Positions 35,258 to 45,849 of a DNA stretch of 64,000 nt are shown here, in pieces. The stretch's first letter is position 1. Each line of letters starts with the position of its first letter. This DNA is from Boletus sp. NGJ (Eukaryota; Basidiomycota; Agaricomycetes; Boletales; Boletaceae), in contig JAGTXK010000011.1 of NCBI GenBank assembly GCA_019096195.1, forward strand, positions 56,838-120,837, in the 5' to 3' direction. The position numbers were made by a program, and so were the translations under genes. Below the pieces are notes generated by a model, which did no database searches, was not told where the DNA came from, and saw only the letters and a program-made list of their open reading frames with translations.

Positions 35258-36868
35258 CAGTGGCTCAAAAAACTGTCCGCATGTTTGGTCATTTCTCACT
35301 AAACGTGCATTATTCCCCAATAACCCCTAACCCTTACCCTAACATATAGGTGTATGAAATAAAGCACTGACCCTTGGCTTTCTATCCATCAAGGTTTTAA
35401 GACATATGAATAAGAATTGATGAACTGGCAGCCATTTCAAAACAATAACTCATTCGGACAGTTTTTTGACTCTAAATTTATCTAGGTATCTAGTACTTGG
35501 TATGAGCTCCTTTGGCCTTGATAACTGCTTCAATCCTTCTAGGCATACTTTCTATCCATTTCTGACACTGTTCCTCATCAATCTTTCCCCACTGCTCCAC
35601 TACTCTTTCCCACAATTGATGAATACCTGTAGAAGCATTTTCATAACCTAAGAGGCATATCTTGAGGTGATTCCAAGTATGTTCAATGGGATTAAGGTCT
35701 GGAGATTGTGCAGGCCAGTCCAGAAGCTTGATTCCTTGCTCTTCAAACCATCTTTGGGCTCTTTTAGAGGTATGCTTGGGATCATTATCTTGTTGAAAGA
35801 TAATGTCATCTTCTGGAATTCCAGATTCCTCCATGCTTTGCAGCAACCCCTGCTCCAATATGGCCACATACTGTTCAGCATCCATTCTCCCCTCCACCTC
35901 ACTCAAAATCCCCACTCCATTCCACCCTATGCAGCCCCATACCATCAGTGAACCTCCTCCAAACTTGACTGTGCCTTGGACCTCTCTAGCAATTAGCCCC
36001 TCTCCTTTCTTTTTCCACACATACTCTTGCCCATCTGACCCAATCCTATTTATCTTGGTCTCATCTGATTATATAACTCTCTTCCAGTCCTTCACAGTCC
36101 AATGCTGGTACTTGAGAGCAAAGGCTAATCTTCTTTTCTTGTGACCACTAGAAAGCAGTGGCTTTTTCTTCTTTACCACAGCCTTTAAGGAGGCTTCCTT
36201 GAGAGTATTTCTAACAGTCTGAGGATAGAAAGGGGTATCAATAATGGTATTGATGTATTGGGCAGCATGAACAGCATTCCTGGCCTTGCTAGTAATAATT
36301 TGCTGGACAATAGCTCTTTTGTTGGTAGAGGTAAGCTTGGAAGGACAGCCATCAAGAAGCCTAGTCTTCTCTGGCTGGAGTTCCTGAAGCACTTGGCATA
36401 CTGTAGACTTCCCTAGGCCAGTTTGGGCAGAGATTTTCCTAGAGGAAAGCCCATGAGAGGAGAGAGGGATGATATTGTTTCTTTGAGAGATGGAAATGGA
36501 TTTCATGGTGATGGTGGAAAAATAAACATGGAATGATGGAGTTTATATATGTTGTCTGACACTCAGTTACATAATGGTGACATAATAGAAGCCTTACCAA
36601 ATGTATGTAATCATATTACAGCATGCTAGGGTCCAATATATGTAATCAAAACTTAGAGTCAAAAAACTGTCCGAATGAGTTATTGTTTTGAAATGGCTGC
36701 CAGTTCATCAATTCTTATTCATATGTCTTAAAACCTTGATGGATAGAAAGCCAAGGGTCAGTGCTTTATTTCATACACCTATATGTTAGGGTAAGGATTA
36801 GGGATTATTTGGGAATAACACGTTTAGTGAAAAATGACCAAACATGCGGACAGTTTTTTGAGCCACTG
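35258..36868. mobile_element. Tc1/mariner DNA transposon with ~217-bp TIRs
   Basis: A 1611-bp element flanked by TA on both sides (35256-35257 and 36869-36870). Terminal inverted repeats span 35258-35475 and 36653-36868 and start CAGTGGCTCAAAAAACTGTC. Each TIR is itself bounded by inverted copies of the AAAAAACTGTCCG motif at its outer and inner ends. One transposase gene lies on the - strand. The TIRs are nearly identical, so the insertion is fairly recent. It is nested in a family C LTR. Confidence 0.95.
35490..36506 (-). pseudogene. Tc1-type DD34E transposase with one nonsense codon
   Basis: About 338 codons from ATG 36506 to the stop at 35490, interrupted only by one in-frame TAA at about 36069-36071. 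The N-terminus has a helix-turn-helix (GLSSRKISAQTGLGKSTV). The catalytic domain has the first Asp in SDETKIN directly after the stop, the second in FQQDNDPKHTS and the Glu in SPDLNPIEHTW, with exactly 34 residues between the second Asp and the Glu. The rest of the frame is intact. This copy cannot make full-length transposase unless the stop is read through. Confidence 0.93.
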
Positions 36869-36873
36869 TAACA

Positions 36874-38086
36874 GATGGGGTGGAATGTCTTCCTGGTCAA
36901 TGTCTTCCCATGCCTCATCATTTAAGGGTATAGAGCCTCCATAATCACTTCAATGTTCATGGTCACCACTGGGACAAAGGGTCCCCATCATGTCCAAGAT
37001 AGAGCTCAAAGCCAGTCTGTAGTAGCATCATTGAAACATTATCAACCAGGAAGATGATTTCCATAACACACCAAGATTAAAGATGAATCTTCAAAAAATG
37101 TACCAGTCCATTGCTGGATGTGGTGAAAAGAATATCTTTGATGCCAATTCCAACAGCACCTGGTATAATACAGGGGCTGACAAAAACAGTCTGAACACTG
37201 ATAGATGCCATTCTAGTGGCATGTGCCACACTCTTGGGGATCAGATGAAGCTTCCATGTCTAACAAAGCTTGCAAAAATTCTTGTTTGTGAGCAATCCAT
37301 TCCTGGAGATAATAATTTGACATCCATGGCCATATGGATCAGCATATTCATCAAAATAATGGATGATTACATTTTTTGAAGGTAATCAGATTGGCTATAT
37401 CTCATCAAATTCTACATCAGCTGCATTTTGCCTGCACCAGATATCACCAGAACAATAACTCCAAATGTGCCAAAGAACATATATGTCAGTACTGAAGGTA
37501 AACTGAGACCCAGATGGCCCAGGCTTGCTTGGGGTAGATTGAACTGATTGTGATGAAGTCATACAAATGGCATCCTTGGTAGCATCTAATCTGACAAGAC
37601 TCATCTTGGGCCCCCTTGTTGTATTTTTTGTCACCCATGTGGTACGAGTAACTCTCGCAGAATTAATCTTTCATTTGAAGGGATTCTTAGATGGATGGAA
37701 GACTGCTAGTACAGTAGTATCCAAACATAGATACAGCTCACTTAGCAAGGCAAGCCATAACATACATCAGTCACACCTCTGTTCACCCATATGGTTTTTT
37801 GGAAATGAACACTGTAGTGTTATCTTGGCTAGTTCAAGCCAAGCCCATGGATGTCAGATCTCTGACCCTGCACCTGCAGCATTACTGTGATTGAGTAACC
37901 TCAGCTGCCCCATCTGCAAAGGCACAATGTAATATTATTGTTTGACCACTCAACAACTGGCCATTTTAAAGCTGCAATTGGAGTATGGGAGGGAGAAATA
38001 GAATAATCAACCTACAATAGAGTTGGTCACTGTGGGAAGGCTGCCTCCCCCTCACATAATTTTTCTAATCTGGACATGTTGGATAT
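36874..38086. other. Unassigned old transposon sequence
   Basis: About 1.2 kb of AT-rich, CpG-poor sequence. Weak ORFs on both strands (+ 37083-37379, - 37395-37634) are not recognised. The last five bases, GATAT (38082-38086), are the left target-site duplication of the next element. Confidence 0.4.
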
Positions 38087-38656
38087 TGTCATATCCCATG
38101 TAATTTGACAAGTCCAACTCCGGCACTCTGTCCATAACTCTGGCATGTTCTCCCTTGGAGTACGTCCTCATACCCTCAGACTTGTAACACCCTCACTATA
38201 GTATTCATACTTCTCCTTTCGTACATAACCTATGCTTCTTCATCCATCCTAGTCCTGCCTTATAGTTGTCTCCAACCCAGTGTCTGTCTCACTTAGAAGC
38301 ACTGCTCCAGCAAGGTCCCATCTCCGTTACATTACTCATTACACCTTATAAACTCCGTTACTAATACCTTCATTCCAATCATATATAAACCCTCTGTACT
38401 ACTCCTGTAAAGTCAGTTCGAATATCAACTCTGAACACTCCTCCTGTCTCCCATCCGAGTCTCAACGACTCACTCCAACCCTCTGCTCAACTTGACATTC
38501 GACTACATCAAGTCCAAACCTCTGATCCTCCTACATCTTCGAAATCCAGGACATCAGACTCGAGCAAGGGCGCACCACATAAGGTGAAGCCAAGTCCTAA
38601 CACCCTCAAGTAACTCCAGTCCTTCGGAGTTTCATCGGAGTTGTCTGTTCTTAACA
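38087..38656 (+). repeat. 5' LTR of the chromovirus
   Basis: 570 bp, TGTCATATCCCATG to CTTAACA. The stretch CATATATAAACC at about 38380 is a TATA-like box in the position expected for U3. Confidence 0.95.
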
Positions 38657-38695
38657 GTATATTTGAACTCCCACTTGCAACAAGTCTCTCACATT

Positions 38696-40560
38696 ATGGC
38701 TACACGTACTACTAGATCCCAGACTCGCGCCATCAGCACAAACCCCTCCACATCCCCACATTACAACCTGTTGAGCGCATTCGGCAGCAGTCAGTGAGGC
38801 CCAGAACTTGTTGACCAGTTCTGAAGTTTCTCCACTCAATGAACTCCCACCTCCGCCTCTCAGTTGCGACCACTCCCAGAGTCCCCTACTCCAGGAGTGC
38901 GCATCGTTGAGTTACCCACCAATGATGACTCTACCACCTCCCCGCTCACAAGCTGACACTTAAGTCAATGAGTGCAGGCTGCCCTTTTCCCAAATGACAA
39001 CATCCCGGATGTCCCCGGAGATGACCCATTGGATGATGATTCCGACTTCTCCAATGACGACATTCCCTCAGACTCTGACAATGAGCACGTCCCACGAGAC
39101 ACTCTCACACTGCTCGCTGATGCCATCAAAGGTCTTGCTCGCTCCACATGTCATCCCTCTGACCACACCCCATGCACTAAGGTCTGGGAACCAGACCAGT
39201 TTGACAGGACTGAGCCCCGCAAACTCCAGGTCTTCCTGGTTCAGTGCGAACTCAACTTCCAAGACCACCCGAAGGCTTTCAGGATGGACCACACCAAAGT
39301 CACCTTGTGCAGTCCTACCTAAAGGGCATGGCTCTGGAGTGGTTCGAACTGGACCTCCTCCAGATGGAAGATCCCACTTTCCATCTGCTCTGGATGGACG
39401 ACTTTAAAGAGTTCTGTTATGATCCCTTTCGGTAACCAAAACCACAAGGCTTGAACTAACTTGCAGGCTACATGAGTCCTGGCTCAATGGATGAGGTGGG
39501 GAGTCTTAGGCCATACTATTCCCAACCTTACAATGACCAGAATGGCCAAGGCTAATAGGTTGTTGGAGGAAGAATACAAGTGGATTAGACTGAGGTTACC
39601 AGTCGTCAAAGTGCTACTTTATATACATGAGAGAGACGTGCACGGACCAAGCAGTGCATGTGATAATCTACTAATTATAGTAAGACAGAGATTAAAAGGG
39701 CTGTGTGAGAAGAGCGGAAATTAAAGAGTCGTGGATCACATGAGGTATGATGTCATATGATGTCATAGGTTCTAGACCTATCATGTGATATGTTCCCACG
39801 GTCACATGCACAGTCATGTGACTTTTGAAGAAAAGGTTTGATGAAAATGAAAAGTAAGTGTTCATATGAAAAGTTTGAAAATTTTGTATATTATAACAAG
39901 TTCATCCTAGAACTCCAGACCAACTTCGGTCTGCATGACCCCGTCAGAGATGCAGAGCACCAGCTCAACCACTTGTCAATGAAGGATACCCAACACATCA
40001 ACAAGTACGTGGTTGAGTTCAACCGGATCGCTTCGCAAGTCCGCAGTTACGGAGAAGGTGCCCTCCAACACCACTTCTATAATGGTCTGCCGGACTGCAT
40101 CAAGGATGAGATATCGCGGGTTGGGGAACCCCCGATGCTCTCCGAACTCCGAAGCCTCACACACGCCATCGATGCGTGCTATTGGGAGTGCAAGTCGAAA
40201 GTTAGCAGGCAGACTAAAGCATTGACCCCATCCTCCACCCCGAAACCATCCACCCCCACCACATCATCCTCTCTGTGCCCCTCTAGTAGCGCCAAGGACT
40301 CCAAGGAGTCCAAAGGCAAAGGAGCTACCACCTCTGCCCATCCGAAGCCGGACTTGTCGTCCAAATTAGGGAAAGATGGCAAGCTCACTTCAGATGAAAG
40401 AAAGCACAGGTTCGACAACAAGCTCTGCATGTTCTGTGGCCAAGCTGGTCACATGGCAAAGGACTGTCTGAAGTCGACCTCCAGCGCATCCAAGGGTTGC
40501 GCCGCAACCACAACTCCGGAAACCAAACCAGAGATCTCCACCTTGGAGGCAAAAAAATAA
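38696..40560 (+). pseudogene. Chromovirus gag, interrupted
   Basis: Starts MATRTTTRSQTRA at 38696, has several early stops, and is split at 39414/39899 by a solo LTR. After the insertion the frame continues as ELQTNFGLHDPVRDAEHQLN, typical of the Ty3/gypsy gag domain, through a Ser/Pro-rich linker to a CCHC zinc knuckle CMFCGQAGHMAKDC (40426-40467). Removing the LTR and one TSD copy joins DDFKEF to ILELQTN in one frame. Confidence 0.88.
39415..39898 (+). repeat. Solo LTR, family C, with perfect 5-bp TSD
   Basis: 484 bp, TGTTATGATCCC to ATTATAACA, flanked by AGTTC at 39410-39414 and 39899-39903. No internal domain remains, so it was left by LTR-LTR recombination. It is inserted inside the chromovirus gag and so is younger than that element. 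Confidence 0.95.
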
Positions 40561-40599
40561 TCCGCGACCTCCATGACTCCGCACAGACTGGAGGTTGTG

Positions 40600-41137
40600 T
40601 TGAACCCACATGTGCAGCTAAGGAGATTCGCCTCAATGCATCCGCTCTTTCTGACCCCAAATCCCTCATGCCCTCCATCTCCTTAGTCTCCTACCCAATT
40701 CCGCCCTTTTCTACACTCGTAGATTCAGGCCCCTCTGATTGTTTCATAGATACTACTTTCATAAATAAAAATGAACTTTCAACCTATCCCATTCCTCTGC
40801 TCCAACTCTGTCTCTTCGACGGAACTACCAATAGCACGATCATCCGAGCCACCAACCTCTCAGTCTGCTTCACAACTGGTGACATCACCCCAATGACTTT
40901 CTATGTCACTCCGCTGGACTCCGCCTGTTCCATTGTTCTAGGACATAACTGGCTCACCCGCCACAATCCGTTGATTGACTGGGTCACAAGCAGTATCACG
41001 TTCCGTTCATCCGAGCAGCATTTGCCAGCAACCCTGAGCTCCCCTCCGCAGCCTCTGGAATCCCTTCCTCCGGCTGACACCCCACCCAATCCACTGCATT
41101 TCTCTGACCGCAAAGCTCCGCCCATTGCAGCTCGTTA
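40600..41137 (+). pseudogene. Chromovirus aspartic protease region
   Basis: Contains the active-site triad in LVDSGPSDCFID (about 40718) and the later hydrophobic VLGHNWLTRHNPLIDW that precedes RT in Ty3/gypsy pol. The frame is open from about 40497 to 41137, then shifts. Confidence 0.85.
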
Positions 41138-42690
41138 GTGCACCAGCATTCGCACTAGCTTGTCGCCTTGAGGGCTCCGTCCAATTCAGCTTGCAACTCC
41201 GTCCCCAGGAGAGCGATCTCCGCTCCGCTTCCATCACTCCCCCAGAACCAGTCGATCTTTCCGGCGTTCCTCCGGAATATCACGACTTCCCGGATGTTCT
41301 CAGCAAGAGCAAAGCTTCCCAGCTTGCTCCACACCGGGAACACGATCTGAAGATCGACCTGGAGGAAGGAGCCTCTCCTCCCTTGGGAACCACATACTCC
41401 CTTTCCACCTCCAAACTCGGCTCTCTCCATGCTTTCCTCGATGAGCACCTAGCCATGGGCTTCATCAGACCCTCTTCCTCCACCCACCCGCCCCAGTCCT
41501 CTTCGTCCACAAAAAGGACGGTTCACTCTGCCTTTGCGTCGACTTCCGAGGACTTAACAAGATCACAAAGAAAGACTGCTACCCACTCCCCGTATCTCCG
41601 ACCTCCTAGACGCTCCGAGCCGCGCTAAGATTTACACCAAGATCGATCTCCGGCATGCCTATCACTTGGTCCGCATTGCCGACGGAGACGAATGGAAAAC
41701 GTCTTTCCGAATGTGCTATGGCTCCTATGAGTGGCTGGTAATGCCATTTCGGCCTTACCAACGCCCCCGTGGCTTTCCAACGGTTTGTCAACACCGTTTT
41801 TGCAGATCTTTTAGATGTTAGCGTGATTGTCTACCTGGACGACATCCTGATCTTCTCTGCAGATAAAACTGCTCACAGAGAACATGTCCGGGAAGTCCTC
41901 CGACGACTCCGCAAACATGGCCTGTATGCAAAACCCAAGAAATGCGAATGGTCCACCGACACTACGGAGTACCTCGGCTACATCATCACTCCCTCCGGCC
42001 TTACAATGTCTTCGGACAAAGTCACAGCCATGCAGGACTGGCTGGAACGTCGTAAAGTCAAGGACATCCAATCCTTCCTCAGATTCGCCAATTTCTACCG
42101 GCGTTTCATCGCCAATTACTCCGACATCGTCATTCCGCTAACCCGGTTGACCCGCAAGGGTATTCCTTGGGTCTTCGGAGACGACTGTCGATCTGCCTTC
42201 CTTTCGCTAAAGGAAGCCTTCACCACCGCTCCCATCCTTACCCATTGGGCTCCTGATGCTCCGATGATCATAGAAACCGACAGCCTCCGACTACGCCATC
42301 GCCGGGATTCTTTCCATCCGTTGTCCGGATGAAGAACTCCGGCCCGTCGCCTTCTTTTCACGGATGCTCACCGCTCTGGAGCTCAACTATGACACTCATG
42401 ATAAGGAGCTCCTTGCCGTCCATGAGTCTTTCCAGGCTTGGAGGCACTATCTCGAAGGCTCTGGCACCCCAATCAACGTCGTCACCGACCACAAGAACCT
42501 GGAGTACTTCGCCACTTCGAAACTCCTGACCCGCCGGCAAGCCCGGTGGTTGGAGTTCCTCTCCCAATTCCACATGATCGTCCGCTTTCGCCCTGGACGA
42601 CTTGGCATGAAACCTGATGCCCTCACTAGACACTGGGACGTCTATGCCAAAGAGGGGGATAAGGACTACGCTCTGCGTCAATCCGCATAA
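41138..42690 (+). pseudogene. Chromovirus reverse transcriptase and RNase H, frameshifted
   Basis: RT motifs appear in order: the KIDLRHAYHLVRI block (41640), MPF followed after a 1-bp shift by LTNAPVAFQRFVN (41745), and the catalytic VYLDDILIFS (41829). RNase H follows with FFSRMLTALELNYDTHDKEL and TDHKNLEYF. At least four 1-bp shifts break the frame (near 41485, 41600, 41747 and 42284), both insertions and deletions. Confidence 0.9.
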
Positions 42691-42869
42691 TTTCTGCCCC
42701 ATCTTTACACAGGAACAGCTCGCTTCTTCCCTCTGCGCTACTTATCTTGCAGCTCCGGTACTCCGGGCTAGCACCCTGCTTGATATAGAGCAACTCCACA
42801 GCGACATCCTATCCACACTCCCCTCTGACCCACTCACCAAACTTCACATGTCCACTCCTGGTCTGGACT

Positions 42870-44250
42870 CACGCTGGTCAGTTGACAAAGACAGCTTCCT
42901 CTGTCTTGACAAGCACATCTATGTCCCTGATGCCAATGACCTCTGAGGCCAAGTCCTCCAGTACAAACATGACCATCCCCTCTCCGGACATTTCAGCCAA
43001 AATCAGACATTGGAACTTGTACACTGTGAATACACCTGGCCAAGGATAAGGACATTTGTCAAAGAATATGTCTCCTCCTGCACCACTTGCACCCATGCAA
43101 AGGTTCCAAGACACCGACCCTATGGGTTGTTGAAACAACTCCCCATCCTGGAGAAGCCATGGAATTCCATCTCTATGGATTTCATTGAGCAACTTCCCTC
43201 ATCCTCCAGATTTACCACTATCCTCGTTGTCGTAGACTGATTATCCAAATAGTGCATTTTCATTCCGACATATGACATGGTAACATCCCCAGACTTGGCA
43301 AAACTATTCCTACTCCATGTCTTTTCTAAGCACGGAGTTCCCTCTCACATCACCTCCGATTGAGGTTCGGAATTCATTTCCCACTTCTTCCACTTGCTTG
43401 GAAAAGCTCTTGACATCTGCCTCCACTTTACCTCCAGTTATCATCCTGAAGGAGACGGTCAGACAGAACGGATGAACCAGATGCTCAAACAGTACCTCTG
43501 CGTGTATTGCAACTACTAGCAAGACAACTGGTCTGAACTCCTCCTGTTAGTGGAGTTCACATACAACAACGCTCCGAGTGCTACTACTGGTGTCTCCCCG
43601 TTCTTCGCCAATAAAAGCTATCATCCCAACATTACAGTACATCCTGAGCACGACCTCACCTTCACTAAAGCCCATGAATATTCCATCGACCTCGATTCCC
43701 TCCATGAATACCTCTGTGAAGAGATGGCTGCCGCCCAAAAGTGTTACCAAGGACCCGCAGATGCTAGGTGATCTCTGGCACCGGACTTCAAAGTCGGTGA
43801 CCTGGTCTTTGTGAAAGCCAAGTATTTCTGCTCCACTAGGCCTTTAAAGAAACTCTCTGAGAAGAACCTAGGGCCCTATCCAATCATTGCTCAGGCAGGC
43901 TCCCACTCCTTCACTCTCCAACTTCCCGAGTCTATGAAGTCCGACCCAGTCTTTCATGTCTCACAATTAGAACCCTCTGTACCCAACACAATACCTAACT
44001 GGGTACAACCTCCACCACCTCTGGTCGAAGTAGATGGAGAACCAGAGTACGAGGTTTTGGAGATCCTCGACTCAAAGATAGACCAATGACATCGGAATTG
44101 CAAACTCCTGTACCTCATCTGTTGGTCAGGATACAAAGAAATAGACGAAGAGACGTTCTGGCTTCTAGCCACCGAACTTGGCCATGCTTCTGAACTTGTC
44201 CGCGACTACCACACTCGCTATCTGGACAAACCCAGACCTCACTCTGCATG
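42870..44250 (+). pseudogene. Chromovirus integrase and chromodomain, with stops
   Basis: An H2C2 zinc finger (HPLSGHFSQNQT to CTTCTHAK, about 42975-43095) precedes the integrase core: SMDFIEQLPSS (first Asp), the second Asp region near 43360, and YHPEGDGQTERMNQML toward the Glu. A GPYPIIAQ block and VFHVSQLEPS follow. The chromodomain is near 44040-44215 (YEVLEILDSKIDQ, then LLYLICWSGYKEIDEETFW). Several TGA and TAG codons interrupt it. Chromodomains can direct integration to methylated-histone chromatin. Confidence 0.88.
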
Positions 44251-44295
44251 ACCGAACACAAACTCCATTAAAAAAAAAAGAAAATAAGTAAGCTA

Positions 44296-45118
44296 CTACA
44301 CTTCTACTTCTTCTTCCTCTCCCTCTTCACTCTCCTCTGCATCCTCTTCTATCACCTTCATGGCCAATTTGGCCAACTCCGCCTCCGCTTCCTTCTCCTC
44401 CACTTCCTCTATCTCCTTCTCCAACTCCTCACTTCCATACACCTCCTCTGCCTTCAACTCCACCAGGCGCTCCAGCAGGGAGTTCTGCTGGTCAAGCCAC
44501 CTGTTCTGCAACTTCAGGGCATCCTGGATCTCCCAAAGGATCTCCGAGAGCCCTGCCCTCGCTCCCAACCCCACCTCATCTCCGTTGGAGCCACTAGGCC
44601 CCGCCTCATTCCCTCCTATCCTTCTCCACTTCCTCTGCCTCTCTGGTTGCTCATCCTTGGGCCATTCGCACTTCGCCTTCGTGTCATGGCACTCAATGCA
44701 CGACTTTGATTTTCCGGGCCCAAGTACACACTCGAGCCCCTGGCATTCACAGCATGAGCACTGCTGCTCCACCAACGCCCTCTTCTTCCCTTGTATGATG
44801 CTCTGTCGTGCCCATATCTCCTCCACCTGTCATTCCGTTAGCTTTGACGCCCTCCAGTGCATTGTCACTCACCCTTCTGATGGCCTCCTCCTTGGCCTCT
44901 CAATGTGCCCTTTTCACCTTCTCGCATGCCTTCTGCTCTGCCTCCTCATGTGCCTTCCGCTCTGCCTCCTCATGTACCCTCCTCTCTGCCTCCTCCTTCC
45001 AGACCCAGATCCTTCTCTTTCGCTCAGAGTACTTGGCGTCACCGAGCTTCTCATCATTGTCCTCCTTTTTCAGGAGCTGTTCATCAGACCAGTTGATGAG
45101 GTCATCAATGTCAGACAT
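44296..45118 (-). pseudogene. Antisense ORF with Zn(II)2Cys6-spaced cysteine cluster inside the chromovirus
   Basis: Read on the - strand from ATG 45118 (MSDIDDLINWSDEQLLKKED), a long charged helical region with KAHEEAEQKACEKVK repeats is interrupted by one TGA (about 44900). One frame change near 44825 leads into RQSIIQGKKRALVEQQ. A cysteine cluster follows (about 44665-44770) in which C-x2-C-x6-C-x9-C-x2-C-x6-C can be read exactly, the binuclear zinc cluster spacing of Gal4-type factors. Next come a basic RQRKWRRIGG, a coiled coil (LQNRWLDQQNSLLERLVEL) and a Glu-rich tail. It is not part of gag-pol. Its role is unknown; capture of a host gene or an element-encoded regulator are both possible. 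Confidence 0.72.
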
Positions 45119-45274
45119 GGTAGGGAATAAGGGTAATGCAGAATTGACCAGGGCACACCCTTGCCCTTTATATCCTTTTTTCAGACTCTGATTTTTTCCT
45201 CCACTCTGATTTTCTTCACTCTGCATTGTCTCTTGCCTAGGCCTTCAGGGGTTCAGGCCTAAGAGGGGGATTAC

Positions 45275-45844
45275 TGTCATATCCCATGTAATTCAACAAG
45301 TCCAACTCCAGCACTTTGTCCATAACTCCGGCATGTTCTCCCTCGGAGTATGTCCTCATACCCTCAGACTTGTAACACCCTCACTATAGTATTCATACTT
45401 CTCCTTTCATACATAACCTATGCTTCTTCATCCATCCTAGTCCTGCCTTATAGTTGTCTCCAACCCAGTGTCTGTCTCACTTAGGAGCACTGCTCCAGCA
45501 AGGTCCCATCTCCGTTACATTACTCATTACATCTTATGAACTCCGTTACTAATATCTTCATTCCAATCATATATAAACCCTCTGTACTACTCCTGTAAAG
45601 TCAGTTCGAATATCAACTCTGAACACTCCTCCTGTCTCCTGTCCGAGTCTCGACGACTCACTGTGACCCTCTGCTTGATTTAATGTTTGACTACATCAAG
45701 TCCAAACCTCTAATCCTCCTACATCTTCGAAATCCAGGACATCAGACTCGAGCAAGAGCACACCACATAAGGTGAAGCCAAGTCCTAACACCCTCAAGTA
45801 ACTCCGGTCCTTCAGAGTTTCATCAGAGTTGTCCGTTCTTAACA
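45275..45844 (+). repeat. 3' LTR of the chromovirus
   Basis: 570 bp, the same length as the 5' LTR. About 30 substitutions by eye, almost all C/T or G/A, several at CpG sites. Followed by the target-site duplication GATAT. Confidence 0.95.
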
Positions 45845-45849
45845 GATAT

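Larger units (their letters stand above)
34782..36873 (+). repeat. Solo LTR, family C, split by a Tc1/mariner insertion
   Basis: The outer parts (34782-35257 and 36869-36873) form one copy of the 484-bp LTR seen intact at 39415-39898, starting TGTTATG and ending in TAACA. The Tc1 element entered at a TA in the last bases. The flanks GTTGG and GATGG match at four of five positions and may be an eroded target-site duplication. Confidence 0.78.
38087..45844 (+). mobile_element. Ty3/gypsy chromovirus, 7.76 kb, with both LTRs and TSD
   Basis: Two 570-bp LTRs flank gag, protease, RT, RNase H, integrase and chromodomain coding regions. The 5-bp target-site duplication GATAT is perfect (38082-38086 and 45845-45849). 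A polypurine tract (AAGAGGGGGA) precedes the 3' LTR. The LTRs differ at about 30 sites by eye, nearly all transitions. Pol has several frameshifts and stops, so this copy is not autonomous. It carries a 484-bp solo LTR inside gag and an unusual antisense ORF before the 3' LTR. The TSD lies within an older element. Confidence 0.96.

Noticed and set aside
35326-35350. CCCTAA-like stretch as a telomere remnant
   Set aside because: It is part of the Tc1 terminal inverted repeat and recurs in the other TIR.
38087-45844. Repeat-induced point mutation (RIP) as cause of the LTR differences
   Set aside because: Changes are transitions, several at CpG sites, and RIP is typical of ascomycetes; deamination of methylated CpG is simpler.
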